From the NCBI GenBank assembly GCA_017417055.1, contig JAFPZX010000134.1:46712-110711 (forward strand): DNA of 64,000 bases, written 5' to 3'. Positions 17,132 to 25,918 of this stretch are shown here, one piece after another. Every line of letters begins with the position of its first letter. The first letter of the stretch is position 1. The position numbers were made by a program, and so were the translations under genes. The stretch is from Anaerolineaceae bacterium. Lineage in GTDB: Bacteria; Chloroflexota; Anaerolineae; Anaerolineales; Anaerolineaceae. The notes beneath the pieces are model-generated. The model did no database searches and had not been told where the DNA came from. It was given only the letters and a program-made list of their open reading frames with translations.

Positions 17132-18172
17132 TCACCCTTCAATCTGGTTTTCCAGAATTCTGGCTTTTTCATCTAATAATGCCTCAAAAATATTAAGATT
17201 ATTATATGGGTTCAAATCGTTTTTAAGCATTGAAGCTCTGGCAGCTCCTAAAGCGGCAGCTTTTATATAATTATATGTCTCGTTCAACCCTACAAGATAT
17301 CCGCCGCAAAAACATGAGAGTTCACCGATTTTTTCATGTGGATCTTCTATTTCTATACGCAATCTTCTGACAATTCGATCTGCCCTATTAATAAACATAT
17401 AAGAACGATCTTCTTGTTTTATGACGATATTTTCTGCCCCATAGTCAAGAAGAATTTTCATCATATCTTCCAATTTGCTGATTCGATATTTTTCAAAAAA
17501 CAAGTTTCGAACCTGTCTTTCTCTTACAATAAAGGCAGAGAGACCATTTACCAAAGTCTTGATCCCTTCGAAAAAATAAGGATGCATATATCCATTTCCG
17601 GCATGTATTGTAATCGTTCGCTGGTTTCCTCCCGGAAACGCCTGTGGCAGCAAATTATGAGATAAATAGTCCAATGGACATAGGTGAATACATCGCGCTT
17701 CGAGATATTCAGAGGGGATATCCCGTGCAAGGATTGTTTCGGGAGTTCTTTCTGTTAGACTGTCCCCGGTATTTTTTTTTATATTATATCCAAGTAATTC
17801 TTTTGGAAAAGATTTACCTGCTTTAAAATACTGAGATAGAACACTTTGTTGTTTCTTTGAATCAGCAGAAGTAAAATGATTCTTCTGAAAATATGAAATA
17901 AAATTTCTTTGTTCCAAATCTGAATCAACCCTTTTTATTCCATGGGAGCTGAATTCATATTTTTTCAGTAATGCGAGAAATTTTTCAGGATAATTTTTCC
18001 CGATACGTGTGATAATACCGGGATGTTTTTCTTTTGGACTCATACCGATAGCGGTATAAATCAAATGTCCCCCCGGAATATCATTGATATCTTCTCCTTC
18101 TTCAGTGAGAATAAAATCCCGGGATAGTTTTCCAATTATGATATATGGGGAATAATTGTTTTCTCCGCACAT
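17132..18172 (-). CDS. PfkB carbohydrate kinase-like protein, degenerate active site
   Basis: A 346-residue protein with the ribokinase/PfkB outline: a short N-terminal strand YIIIGKLSRD, an early glycine pair (IPGGHLIYTAIG), a sugar-lid region, ENIVIKQEDRSYMFI, and a C-terminal ELSCFCGGYLVGLNETYNYIKAAALGAARAS. In active members the last segment reads D-T-x-G-A-G-D-x-F. Here the GAGD tetrad is replaced by GELS, so the catalytic Asp appears missing. It may be a non-catalytic homologue or use another base. Its start abuts the stop codon of the 61-codon gene, with YtxH after it. Confidence 0.7.
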   Translation of the reverse strand: MCGENNYSPYIIIGKLSRDFILTEEGEDINDIPGGHLIYTAIGMSPKEKHPGIITRIGKNYPEKFLALLKKYEFSSHGIKRVDSDLEQRNFISYFQKNHFTSADSKKQQSVLSQYFKAGKSFPKELLGYNIKKNTGDSLTERTPETILARDIPSEYLEARCIHLCPLDYLSHNLLPQAFPGGNQRTITIHAGNGYMHPYFFEGIKTLVNGLSAFIVRERQVRNLFFEKYRISKLEDMMKILLDYGAENIVIKQEDRSYMFINRADRIVRRLRIEIEDPHEKIGELSCFCGGYLVGLNETYNYIKAAALGAARASMLKNDLNPYNNLNIFEALLDEKARILENQIEG

Positions 18173-18358
18173 CTACTTTAAAACGATTTTTTGAACAGCA
18201 TTCAATGCTGCTATTCCCATTTTCGCGCCATTTTTCAAAGAAAGGTCAACCTCAGATTTTTTTTCAACAGCATTATTAATCGTAATAATTCCGGCTGCAA
18301 TTCCAATCAATAATCCCCCGAGACTGTAATAGAGAAGTGTTTTTGTTTTCCAATTCAT
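18173..18358 (-). CDS. Small membrane protein, unknown
   Basis: Sixty-one residues with one glycine-rich membrane helix (YSLGGLLIGIAAGIITI) and a basic C-terminus (NGAKMGIAALNAVQKIVLK). Its ATG overlaps the stop codon of the upstream gene, and its stop is directly followed by the next ATG, so it is translationally coupled on both sides. No family recognised. Confidence 0.65.
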   Translation of the reverse strand: MNWKTKTLLYYSLGGLLIGIAAGIITINNAVEKKSEVDLSLKNGAKMGIAALNAVQKIVLK

Positions 18359-18774
18359 TATTTAGATCCTTCCATTTTTCTTTTTGAAAAAATGTGCAGA
18401 AAACCGGCTGTCTCTGATTGTGCTTTAATGACAGGCTCCAATATCTGCTTTAATATTTCCTCAATTTTTTCACCCAGCACAACTACTTTTCCATCCGCAA
18501 ATGTAACAGCTTCATCAATTTTTATTTTTGCAATATTTATTTTGGATATAAGTAAAAAGCAAAGTACAGATAAAGCTACTCCCAAAATAAAGAATAATAA
18601 CGCGAGAAAAGTGATCAAAAAATCACGTATAGCACTGAAAACCACAGGGTTCCGGACTCCAAACCATATCATTATCCCTATAATAACAATCAGTATGGCT
18701 GTGACCCATATTACAGGACGATCAATATGCTTTTTATCATCCTGCATGTTTTTTATCTTTTCACTTTCCCGCAT
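18358..18774 (-). CDS. Two-helix membrane protein, unknown
   Basis: A 138-residue protein with a charged N-terminus, two membrane helices (VIWVTAILIVIIGIMIWFGV and FLALLFFILGVALSVLCFLL), then an amphipathic cytoplasmic tail (DEAVTFADGKVVVLGEKIEE) ending in KRKMEGSK. A good ribosome binding site (AAGGAG, six-base spacing) supports the start. First gene of the cluster with the 61-residue protein, the PfkB-like protein and YtxH. Function unknown. Confidence 0.7.
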   Translation of the reverse strand: MRESEKIKNMQDDKKHIDRPVIWVTAILIVIIGIMIWFGVRNPVVFSAIRDFLITFLALLFFILGVALSVLCFLLISKINIAKIKIDEAVTFADGKVVVLGEKIEEILKQILEPVIKAQSETAGFLHIFSKRKMEGSK

Positions 18775-19192
18775 TTCATTCTCCTTGTTTTATTTTACAC
18801 CGTATTTGAAAAATTTATTGTCTGAAATATATAAATATTAAGTTAAGTACAGAACCTCAAAGCATATTACAGCTAAGATTACTGTGATAATCATGTGAAA
18901 AGCCAAGTAAACCTGTTCAGTACTGTTTGTCCTGGACAGATCCTGTAACACTTCTTATGATATCATACGAAGAAGGATTTTTTACAAACAGGCTCATACT
19001 ATATTCGCAGCAACCGATGTCGTTCTTCATATTTTTGATAATTAGTATCCTGACAAATGTCATGTTTTATAATATATCCAAATTTTTATCTTGACATTCT
19101 AATACTTATTTAGTAGTATTTGTTTTATGTATTTATTCTATTAGTATTAATATATTCGTACTATACTCAATAATTTAAATGCAGAAAAGAGA
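18775..19192. promoter_or_regulatory. Long gap with repeat fragment and a strong promoter
   Basis: No gene is seen in these 418 bases. At 18910-18950 a fragment ACCTGTTCAGTACTG followed by GTCCTGGAC resembles the 53.3-53.6 kb repeats. At 19091-19119 TTGACA, a 17-bp spacer and TAGTAT form a good promoter reading towards the ORF at 19193. The half-sites AATACT and AGTATT flank the spacer/-10 and could be an operator. Confidence 0.5.
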
Positions 19193-19528
19193 ATGCTGAA
19201 TTTGTGGAAACGATCACACAATACAGCGGCGTTTGGTCTTACTCCGGCCTTTAATTCCGCACCTGCTTTCGGTCCATTGAAGGAAGCGCCGCAGTCGAAA
19301 CCGTTTTTTGGAAAAGAACCACCGAAACCTGTTGAGAAAAGGTGTGACCTCGGGATGCTCACAGAGGGAGAAACCCGCAGGATCCTGATTGAAGAGTCTA
19401 TCAAAAATGGTGATCACGCCACAGTTTTGGCGTTCCAGCTGGAAGATTCAGCAGCTTTTCATGAGCGATGGAACCGTCACATCATGGAAATCCGAGCAGA
19501 AAAAGCCAGACGGGAAGCTGCCGCCTGA
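19193..19528 (+). CDS. Hypothetical protein
   Basis: A 111-codon frame. The N-terminal half is Pro/Ala/Phe-rich (FGLTPAFNSAPAFGPLKEAP); the second half is charged and helical (GETRRILIEESIKNGDHATV, HIMEIRAEKARREAAA). It lies behind a strong promoter and ahead of a terminator at 19667, which supports a real transcript. An 85-codon frame on the other strand covers the same bases but lacks such signals. No family recognised. Confidence 0.5.
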   Translation: MLNLWKRSHNTAAFGLTPAFNSAPAFGPLKEAPQSKPFFGKEPPKPVEKRCDLGMLTEGETRRILIEESIKNGDHATVLAFQLEDSAAFHERWNRHIMEIRAEKARREAAA

Positions 19529-19666
19529 GCGCCTTCACAAGATACACACAAAGCTCTGCGCGAAAAACGGAAGAAAAAGAAGAGGTTGCTTTTAGGTGGC
19601 AGGTTTTAGGAAGTTGGCGATTAAGACTGTGAATAGTCATTATGCAATGGGAAATAGTGGATAGTG

Positions 19667-19700
19667 AGCCGAAATCGGTGGATTTTGGCTGTTTTCTTTT
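19667..19700 (+). terminator. Rho-independent terminator
   Basis: AGCCGAAATC (19667-19676) pairs with GATTTTGGCT (19681-19690), 10 bp with one G-T, followed by GTTTTCTTTT. It lies about 140 bases after the 111-codon ORF. Confidence 0.75.
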
Positions 19701-19786
19701 GCAATTTATGAGGGAAGAACTAATCTTTTTATCATCGAAATTTATAATCTGTTATTGCGAATGGATTTGTATTTTTAAATTAAAAG

Positions 19787-19857
19787 AGCGGACAACGAGA
19801 ATCGAACTCGTATTAGATGCTTGGGAAGCACCTGTTCTGCCATTGAACCATGCCCGC
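19787..19857 (-). tRNA. tRNA-Gly (anticodon CCC)
   Basis: On the minus strand the acceptor GCGGGCA pairs with TGTCCGC (one G-T). The D-arm is GTTC/GAAC, the anticodon arm GGTGC-TTCCCAA-GCATC gives anticodon CCC, and the T-arm is ACGAG-TTCGATT-CTCGT. The length is 71 nt to the discriminator T. CCA is not encoded. It decodes GGG. Confidence 0.93.
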
Positions 19858-19913
19858 ACTAAATGCAACAAATATTATACACTGTTTTTGTGTTTTTTCA
19901 ATAAAAAACGTTA

Positions 19914-21107
19914 TTATTGAACGATTTTAAACCCTTCGTTTTGAAGCGACTGCGTGATCAGATTCACGTGATCCCAATCTCGGGTTTCCATTTCGATCCG
20001 CAGGAAGCAGCCATTAATACTTTCAGTATAGCCCTTTTCATAGTGAACGCCGGTAACATTTCCGCCGCAGTCCGCAATGATGCGTGCAATATCCTTCAGT
20101 TGGCCCGGCTTGTCAATCAATTCGATGAGCAAACTGGATGATCTGCCGGACTTGCGCAAACCGCGGTCGATTACACGGGAAAGGCTGGTCACATCAATAT
20201 TTCCTCCCGACACGATACTGACAACTCGTTTTCCTCTGAGATTGAATTTATTAAACATTGCCGCAGCAACAGAAACCGCGCCGGCGCCTTCAGCGATCAT
20301 CTTCTGTTTTTCAATCAGCGCAAGAATCGCGCTGGCTACTTCATCATCACTGACTAAGGCAATATCATCTACATACTTGCTGACCAGATCAAAAGTGTTT
20401 TCGCCCGGCTGCTTTACAGCGATGCCATCCGCAATCGTTGAGACAGAATCCAGACATTCAATTTTACCGTCTTTGATGGATTTAAACATGCTTGGGGCAC
20501 CTGCCGCTTGAACGCCATAAACTTTCACAGCCGGCCGGATTTGTTTCACCGTATAAGCAATACCGGAAATCAGACCGCCGCCGCCAACAGGTACGATAAT
20601 GGCGTCGATGTTGTCCAGGTCATGGTAAATTTCAAGAGCGATGGTGCCTTGTCCGGCGATCACATTTTCATCATCAAACGGATGGACAAACGTGTAACCT
20701 TCACTGTCACGCAGTTCAAGCGCTTTTTTGTAAGCATCATCATAGACACCCTCTACCAGGCATACTTCCGCTCCAAATCCTTTGGTAGCTTCAACCTTGG
20801 ATATCGGAGCACTGTCCGGCAGACAGATCAAGGATTTGATACCATTTTTTGTCGCTGCAAGCGCTACACCCTGTGCATGGTTTCCCGCGGAACAGGCTAT
20901 TACGCCCTTTTTCCGTTCTTCTTTGGAAAGCATAGCGATTTTGTATGCGGATCCACGTACCTTGAAAGAACCGGTGATCTGTAAATTTTCAGGTTTCAGA
21001 TATAGTTCACAATTCGGAGCAATGCCATAGGCTCTCACGACTCGTGTTTCTCTGATGATGTTTTTCAAAACCAATTGCGCATTAAAAACTTTATCAAGTG
21101 ATAACAT
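19914..21107 (-). CDS. ilvA: Threonine ammonia-lyase (threonine dehydratase)
   Basis: PLP enzyme converting L-threonine to 2-oxobutyrate and ammonia, the first step towards isoleucine. About 397 residues, the size of the short single-ACT form. Motifs: KPENLQITGSFKVRGSA with the PLP lysine, SAGNHAQGVA, the phosphate-binding VPVGGGGLISG, and a C-terminal ACT domain from SSLLIELIDKPGQLKDIARI. Start 21107 (MLSLDKVFNA) has AGGA upstream; a more 5' ATG would add 28 non-conserved residues. Separate from asd-hom but in the same pathway. Confidence 0.93.
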   Translation of the reverse strand: MLSLDKVFNAQLVLKNIIRETRVVRAYGIAPNCELYLKPENLQITGSFKVRGSAYKIAMLSKEERKKGVIACSAGNHAQGVALAATKNGIKSLICLPDSAPISKVEATKGFGAEVCLVEGVYDDAYKKALELRDSEGYTFVHPFDDENVIAGQGTIALEIYHDLDNIDAIIVPVGGGGLISGIAYTVKQIRPAVKVYGVQAAGAPSMFKSIKDGKIECLDSVSTIADGIAVKQPGENTFDLVSKYVDDIALVSDDEVASAILALIEKQKMIAEGAGAVSVAAAMFNKFNLRGKRVVSIVSGGNIDVTSLSRVIDRGLRKSGRSSSLLIELIDKPGQLKDIARIIADCGGNVTGVHYEKGYTESINGCFLRIEMETRDWDHVNLITQSLQNEGFKIVQ

Positions 21108-21228
21108 TCCAATAATTCCTATGCCTTTGTGAAATGATGAAAAGTTCTGATACAGACATTTCAGACCATTATTATAATCCTTTGATTTCATTTTTACTGA
21201 TTTTTCAGTATATATTAAATAAAATTAT

Positions 21229-21247
21229 CCCGAAAGACCGTTTCGGG
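21229..21247 (-). terminator. Probable terminator of the 49-codon gene
   Basis: CCCGAAA and TTTCGGG form a perfect 7-bp stem with a five-base loop. On the minus strand an AT-rich tract with a short T-run follows. It lies between the small membrane protein gene and ilvA. Confidence 0.6.
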
Positions 21248-21278
21248 TTCAATTTAATATTCTTTTATTATGAATTTT

Positions 21279-21428
21279 TCAGAACCTTCGGTTCCCGCTT
21301 AAACTGACGACAATAAAACCAATCAGCAGCAGATAGTAGTTGTACGGCGTAACCCAGGGAATCCAGGTAAATCGTCCGATAATTCCTAAAATTCCAATAA
21401 AAAACCCTAATACCCATCCAATATTCAT
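21279..21428 (-). CDS. 49-residue membrane protein
   Basis: A short frame on the minus strand with ATG at 21428 and TGA at 21281-21279, preceded by AGAAGGTG at proper spacing. The product begins MNIGWVLGFFIGILGIIGRF and continues with TWIPWVTPYNYYLLLIGFIV, two hydrophobic hairpin-like segments with a Trp/Pro turn, ending in a basic tail. It resembles many small two-helix membrane proteins; no family is recognised. Confidence 0.65.
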   Translation of the reverse strand: MNIGWVLGFFIGILGIIGRFTWIPWVTPYNYYLLLIGFIVVSLSGNRRF

Positions 21429-21689
21429 AATTCACCTTCTGTTTGTTTTTATTATAAAGAGTGCACGGAATATGCCATGTTGAATTTTAAATTAATTACC
21501 TTTTCTAAACTTAATCCGTTTCTATAAGATTTCATCAGATTTAGGAGAAAGGAATCCCAATTTTGATATTTATCATATAATTGAATAGCGTCTTGGAATT
21601 GATCACCCGAATGTATCTGACTTATTATCGGATATTTCAGGATTATTAATTCTGAATCGCTAAAATTAAGTAAAACAGGAGATTTACAA

Positions 21690-21890
21690 ATGGAATCTGT
21701 AATCAAAGTTGACGGAATGCACTGCCCCCATTGCGCGGCAAGAGTAAAAAAGGCCTCAGAATCAATTCTGAATGTAAAAACTGCGGATGTTGATCTGGAA
21801 AAAGGGGAAGCCACAATCCAACATGACAATGCTGATTTAAATTCTGTTGTTGAGGCGATTAATGCTTTGGGATTCACCGCATCAATTTGA
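21690..21890 (+). CDS. Heavy-metal-associated (HMA) domain protein, CopZ-like
   Basis: Sixty-six residues forming one ferredoxin-like HMA domain. The metal-binding loop is GMHCPHC near residue 10, followed by ARVKKA, VDLEKGEATIQ and VVEAINALGF. Such proteins carry Cu(I) or another soft metal to P-type ATPases or repressors; neither partner is seen nearby. Behind an AGGAG ribosome binding site. The 230 bases upstream hold no clear gene. Confidence 0.9.
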   Translation: MESVIKVDGMHCPHCAARVKKASESILNVKTADVDLEKGEATIQHDNADLNSVVEAINALGFTASI

Positions 21891-21983
21891 TGTTGCTGAA
21901 TAATAAGCACTTCGTCTTGCTTTACGGAATGCATCTCGATTTCAGAATGAAATTTTCCTAATTATATCGGCTTGAGAGGGAAT

Positions 21984-22979
21984 ATGTCAGAACGTTATAT
22001 CATTGTTGTCAAGCGGGTTCCTAACGAAGATTTTACACCGTTGGAACCGGAGTTCAAGCTTGTTTATCTGGATTCTTTATCCGAAAACGAAAAGAATAAT
22101 TTATATTCTGAAATATTGCCGCAAACCGAAGGAATCATCGCTACCGGTCCTGTTTCATCTGAATTAATTGCCAAGGCACTGAAACTGAAAGTGATCATGG
22201 TCAACGGAGCCGGATATGACGACATCGATGTCCGTGCCGCCTCAGCACTGCAGATCCCGGTTTATAATATTCCCGACACTACTGCTGTAGCTACCGCAGA
22301 ACTGGCTTTTTCCCTGATGTTTGACGTTGCGAGAAGAGTCTCTGAATTAAATTACCGAATTCGTGCCGATCAAAAGAACTATAAAGATTTATTTGCTATT
22401 GGAAGAAACCCGGGAGTTTCTCTTTATGGAAAAACACTTGGCATCATCGGTATGGGAAATATCGGCTCCAAATTGGCTCGCATGGCACTCAGCATGAACA
22501 TGAAAGTAGTCTACACACAGCGACATCAGCTGCCGATTGGCTTGGAACAAAACAAACGCTTCATGTTTTTCAACGATCTGCTGGCTGTGTCTGACTTTGT
22601 TTCCATTAATTGTCCTTTGACTGACGAAACGCGCGGCATGTTCAACGAAAAAGCCTTTATGCGCATGAAATACGGCAGCATTCTGATCAACACCGCCCGC
22701 GGCGAAATCGTTGATCAAAAGCAGCTCGTCCGCTTTCTGAAAACGGGAAAATTATTCGGTGCCGGGCTGGATGTTTTTCCGAACAACAACGAAATCGATC
22801 CTGAACTATTCACCCTGCCAAATGTCGTTCTAACACCTCATATCGGGTCCAATACGACAGAAACCCGCAGGGAAATGGCAAATCGGATCGTTTCTATTGT
22901 AAAAGCTGTCTGTGACAATGAAGCTGTCCTGCGGGGAAATCTGGTAAACTCCGAGAGTTTGAAATCCAAAAAGAATTGA
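21984..22979 (+). CDS. D-isomer-specific 2-hydroxyacid dehydrogenase
   Basis: NAD(P)-dependent oxidoreductase of about 331 residues. The start is the ATG at 21984 with GAGAGG upstream; a TTG at 21972 is an unlikely alternative. Motifs: NGAGYDDIDVRAA, the Rossmann glycine loop GIIGMGNIGSKLARMA, NCPLTDETRGMF, NTARGEIVDQ (catalytic Arg), and a PHIGSNT segment with the catalytic His. It resembles glyoxylate/hydroxypyruvate reductases and phosphoglycerate dehydrogenase-like enzymes; the substrate cannot be fixed. It is one base from the next gene. Confidence 0.9.
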   Translation: MSERYIIVVKRVPNEDFTPLEPEFKLVYLDSLSENEKNNLYSEILPQTEGIIATGPVSSELIAKALKLKVIMVNGAGYDDIDVRAASALQIPVYNIPDTTAVATAELAFSLMFDVARRVSELNYRIRADQKNYKDLFAIGRNPGVSLYGKTLGIIGMGNIGSKLARMALSMNMKVVYTQRHQLPIGLEQNKRFMFFNDLLAVSDFVSINCPLTDETRGMFNEKAFMRMKYGSILINTARGEIVDQKQLVRFLKTGKLFGAGLDVFPNNNEIDPELFTLPNVVLTPHIGSNTTETRREMANRIVSIVKAVCDNEAVLRGNLVNSESLKSKKN

Positions 22980-22980
22980 A

Positions 22981-24909
22981 ATGAAAAACAAATTTATATT
23001 TCTGCTTTTTTTGATTGGTTCAGTTTTCGGAAACATTTCGGCACAATCTGATGATATTACACTAATAGGGGAATCTTCCCCTTTATTTTTTCTGGAAAAT
23101 TCATTTTCCGGGACAGTTCTCACTTCTGAAAACGAGAATCTGACTGTTTCCGTACATGATATTTCTGTGGAGAAGAACAGAGTTCTCATACGCTTTTATG
23201 CAGCAGGAGTACCAGAAACCTGGAACTCAAAAATCACCGACAATAACCGGCTGTATGGGTCATATCTGCCTGTCGCTGAAATCGTTTTGGACAATGGAAA
23301 AATTCTGACACCTTCATCTTTGTCAAAGTTCAGTTATCTGGAATACAATGGAGAAAGAATCATCGGCGGACTGCTTGTGTTTTCAACAAATGATATACCC
23401 CAGGCATTTTATTTGAATTTCAACCAGCTGCCCTTTGATACAAAACCGCTTTCAGAAGGATTCTCAAAAGCAGTTATTCTAACTTCAGCTGGGAAGGATA
23501 CATCAGGCACAGCCTTTCCAAAAACCTGGTCAGTTTCCGGAGATGGACTGGAATTTACACTTGACGCCACAGCGCAGACAAGTGAATTTACCATGCTCCA
23601 ACCGATAGTTCATTTGGAACGAGCAGATGAGATCTTGTCAAAGTTTGGATGGATCACCATATCCGATCCATCAGATGGCAGGCGCTTTGGTGTCACTCGA
23701 GGCAATCTTTACGGATTTAATCTTACGGATGATTCTACCTATTCTCCTGCTCACGCGTATGTATTTGCAGCTTTGGGAACCGAAAAGCCTGTGCAGATTT
23801 CCATGGATCACGCCTATATTGTTCGGTCTTTTGACCCGGTCGGGAAGGATGCTGTCGATCTTACAGGTAAGAGAAACACCGTGATCCATCTTGATGATGA
23901 TTTTGAGATAAAAATAACCGAAGTCCATTCCCTACCGGATGAAGACCGAATCAGATTTTATATCGATTCCGGTGAGAAAGCAATAGCGGATATTTCTTTC
24001 AAATTCTATGGCCTTTCCGACATTAACAATCCAGCCGTAACCTGCGGCATGGATCCTGTGAGAAGCTCTTTTGCCTGTGATATTGTTTTTGATGATATCA
24101 GTTTCCCGCTGAATACACTAACATTGGGTATTGACGCAATCGAATATCGGAAAGACGGACCATGGACAATATTCTGGACGCCTGTTCCGATGGGCGCATT
24201 AGAAAAATCATCTGATATTACAGTTTCCGATTTTCCTTTTACCTATGCCTATCCATATGAAAAATCCCAACCGGAAAAGATCCGGCAGGTATTGGATGCT
24301 ATCGAAAAACGAAATGCCGAATTAACAGCCTCACCAGGGTGGATTCATGAAAGTTATGAATTAAACTATGAATTAATTGATAATACAAATCAAACTCTGA
24401 TTCCTGTGGATCAATATGAAATGTATTTCACGTATTACCAAACCGAAAACTGGTATCATATCGACAAAAATGGTTGTATATACGAAATTTTATCTTTTGT
24501 TCGTGAATCTGATGCCAACACAATCCATAATGCGCAGCTGCAGCGTTCTGAATATGTGACCGATTTAATTCATGGACTTTTCTCGCAAACAAACCAACCA
24601 CTTGAAAAAGATTACAGCTGCTTCAAGGATTTTTCTGACATTGCCGAATCATCCGCTGTTTTTCTTTCAGAAGAAAAATGTTCGGAAAACAAAAAATGTA
24701 TCAATTTCCATCAATCGCTGAACGGATTACCAAGCGGTCCAGGAAGTCAGTCAATAACTTTTGAAGTAGATTCGAAAACTGATTTTATATATCGCGAAAT
24801 AATCGATTATGATTACGGCAAATTGATTCTGACCAAAGATACTTTGACTCTGGAAAAAACAGACAGTCTGCCGGATGAAATACATTCCCTGATGGATTCT
24901 GTAAAATGA
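22981..24909 (+). CDS. Secreted protein of unknown function
   Basis: A 642-residue protein with a clear signal peptide (FIFLLFLIGSVFGNISAQ). The rest is rich in beta strands and aromatic residues, with no membrane helix and no motif I recognise. Segments such as GRRFGVTRGNLYGFNLTDDS and SFVRESDANTIHNAQLQR may come from distinct domains; the last 190 residues contain paired cysteines (DYSCFKDF, EEKCSENKKC). Its stop overlaps the next ATG (ATGA), so the two products are coupled. It starts immediately after the dehydrogenase stop. Confidence 0.75.
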   Translation: MKNKFIFLLFLIGSVFGNISAQSDDITLIGESSPLFFLENSFSGTVLTSENENLTVSVHDISVEKNRVLIRFYAAGVPETWNSKITDNNRLYGSYLPVAEIVLDNGKILTPSSLSKFSYLEYNGERIIGGLLVFSTNDIPQAFYLNFNQLPFDTKPLSEGFSKAVILTSAGKDTSGTAFPKTWSVSGDGLEFTLDATAQTSEFTMLQPIVHLERADEILSKFGWITISDPSDGRRFGVTRGNLYGFNLTDDSTYSPAHAYVFAALGTEKPVQISMDHAYIVRSFDPVGKDAVDLTGKRNTVIHLDDDFEIKITEVHSLPDEDRIRFYIDSGEKAIADISFKFYGLSDINNPAVTCGMDPVRSSFACDIVFDDISFPLNTLTLGIDAIEYRKDGPWTIFWTPVPMGALEKSSDITVSDFPFTYAYPYEKSQPEKIRQVLDAIEKRNAELTASPGWIHESYELNYELIDNTNQTLIPVDQYEMYFTYYQTENWYHIDKNGCIYEILSFVRESDANTIHNAQLQRSEYVTDLIHGLFSQTNQPLEKDYSCFKDFSDIAESSAVFLSEEKCSENKKCINFHQSLNGLPSGPGSQSITFEVDSKTDFIYREIIDYDYGKLILTKDTLTLEKTDSLPDEIHSLMDSVK

Positions 24910-25835
24910 AGGTATACACTGCTTCTTATAACTTTCCACAAGGGTTTTTATGGGGAATACGTCCTGGAAAAAATCTTTTTTCAGATTCAGAAATCTATGC
25001 CTATCTTTTTGAGCTGAAGAAAAATAATATCCAGGCAGTCTCAATCCAGATTCCATGGGCGGACTTTGAACCTCTGAAAAACAATTATGATGAAAAAAGG
25101 ATCGACGATATCCGACTGCTGCTTACGCGAATTCACAACCAGAATATTGAACCGGTTATTATCCTCGATATCGGAGATGTTCCTCAATGGCAAAACCTTG
25201 AAAAACAAAGCAAAAAAAACAATTTCATTGAAGATCGATACAATTTTTCAGTTCATTTAATTAACTCATTAGTCACCTACGCGAATTTTTTCGTTCTTTC
25301 TTTATCATATAAATCAATCACATCTTCCAGACAGATGCAAATCGAGCTGCAAACTCACAAAGAAATCAGGGATTACTTGCATTCCCTTTCCGAAAATAAA
25401 TTCGCAGGTACGGCAATACCATCAATCGCATCGATAAAAAGAGGAGGCGGATTCAGAAATTTGTTTGAACGTATCCAAATGACTGAAATTAAATCAATTC
25501 AAACTGATTTTCTCGCAATCCATGCAGATACGTCTTCTTTTGGTGAGATTCAATCAGTGTTTGGGGAAAAGCGAATCCCGCTGCTGTTTTTTTCTAAGGA
25601 TTTGAAAGGAATTGCTCCAAATGACAAAGCGGAAAAAATAATGGATAAACTTTATGACATTTGGCAAATCTACCAGAAAGGGTGGCCTTTGATTGGTTTA
25701 TTTTCAGAGATCGAGATGAATGTCTCTTCAGAAGAAAAGACACTATACGCAAATTCATGTAAAAACAACGCTTTTGAAATCTCAACTGAAAACCAAAATC
25801 TGCCGGATAAATGGGTACGGTTTTTGAAAGATTAG
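24906..25835 (+). CDS. GH1-like TIM-barrel protein without obvious catalytic residues
   Basis: A 309-residue protein without a signal peptide. The start FPQGFLWGIRPG matches the N-terminal signature of family 1 glycoside hydrolases (FPxxFxWG), and VSIQIPWADFEP and NIEPVIILDIGDVPQW follow like barrel strands 2 and 3. The strand that should carry the acid/base TxNEP reads FFVLSLSYKS, and no ENG nucleophile is seen later (LIGLFSEIEMNV is a possible remnant). It is therefore probably a non-catalytic or altered barrel, about two-thirds of the usual length. Coupled to the secreted protein upstream. Confidence 0.6.
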   Translation: MKVYTASYNFPQGFLWGIRPGKNLFSDSEIYAYLFELKKNNIQAVSIQIPWADFEPLKNNYDEKRIDDIRLLLTRIHNQNIEPVIILDIGDVPQWQNLEKQSKKNNFIEDRYNFSVHLINSLVTYANFFVLSLSYKSITSSRQMQIELQTHKEIRDYLHSLSENKFAGTAIPSIASIKRGGGFRNLFERIQMTEIKSIQTDFLAIHADTSSFGEIQSVFGEKRIPLLFFSKDLKGIAPNDKAEKIMDKLYDIWQIYQKGWPLIGLFSEIEMNVSSEEKTLYANSCKNNAFEISTENQNLPDKWVRFLKD

Positions 25836-25918
25836 GAAATCTTTATATATGTTTTTTTCTGCTATACACAACAGGAATAAACATGCAGCGATGCGTTGCT
25901 GAATGTATAGATATAAGT

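Noticed and set aside
21452-21689. Protein-like minus-strand stretch (IHSGDQFQDAIQLYDKYQNW) in a longer frame upstream of and opposite the HMA gene
   Set aside because: The frame's first half is the reverse of the HMA gene, and no start codon with a ribosome binding site lies inside the plausible part. At most a gene remnant.
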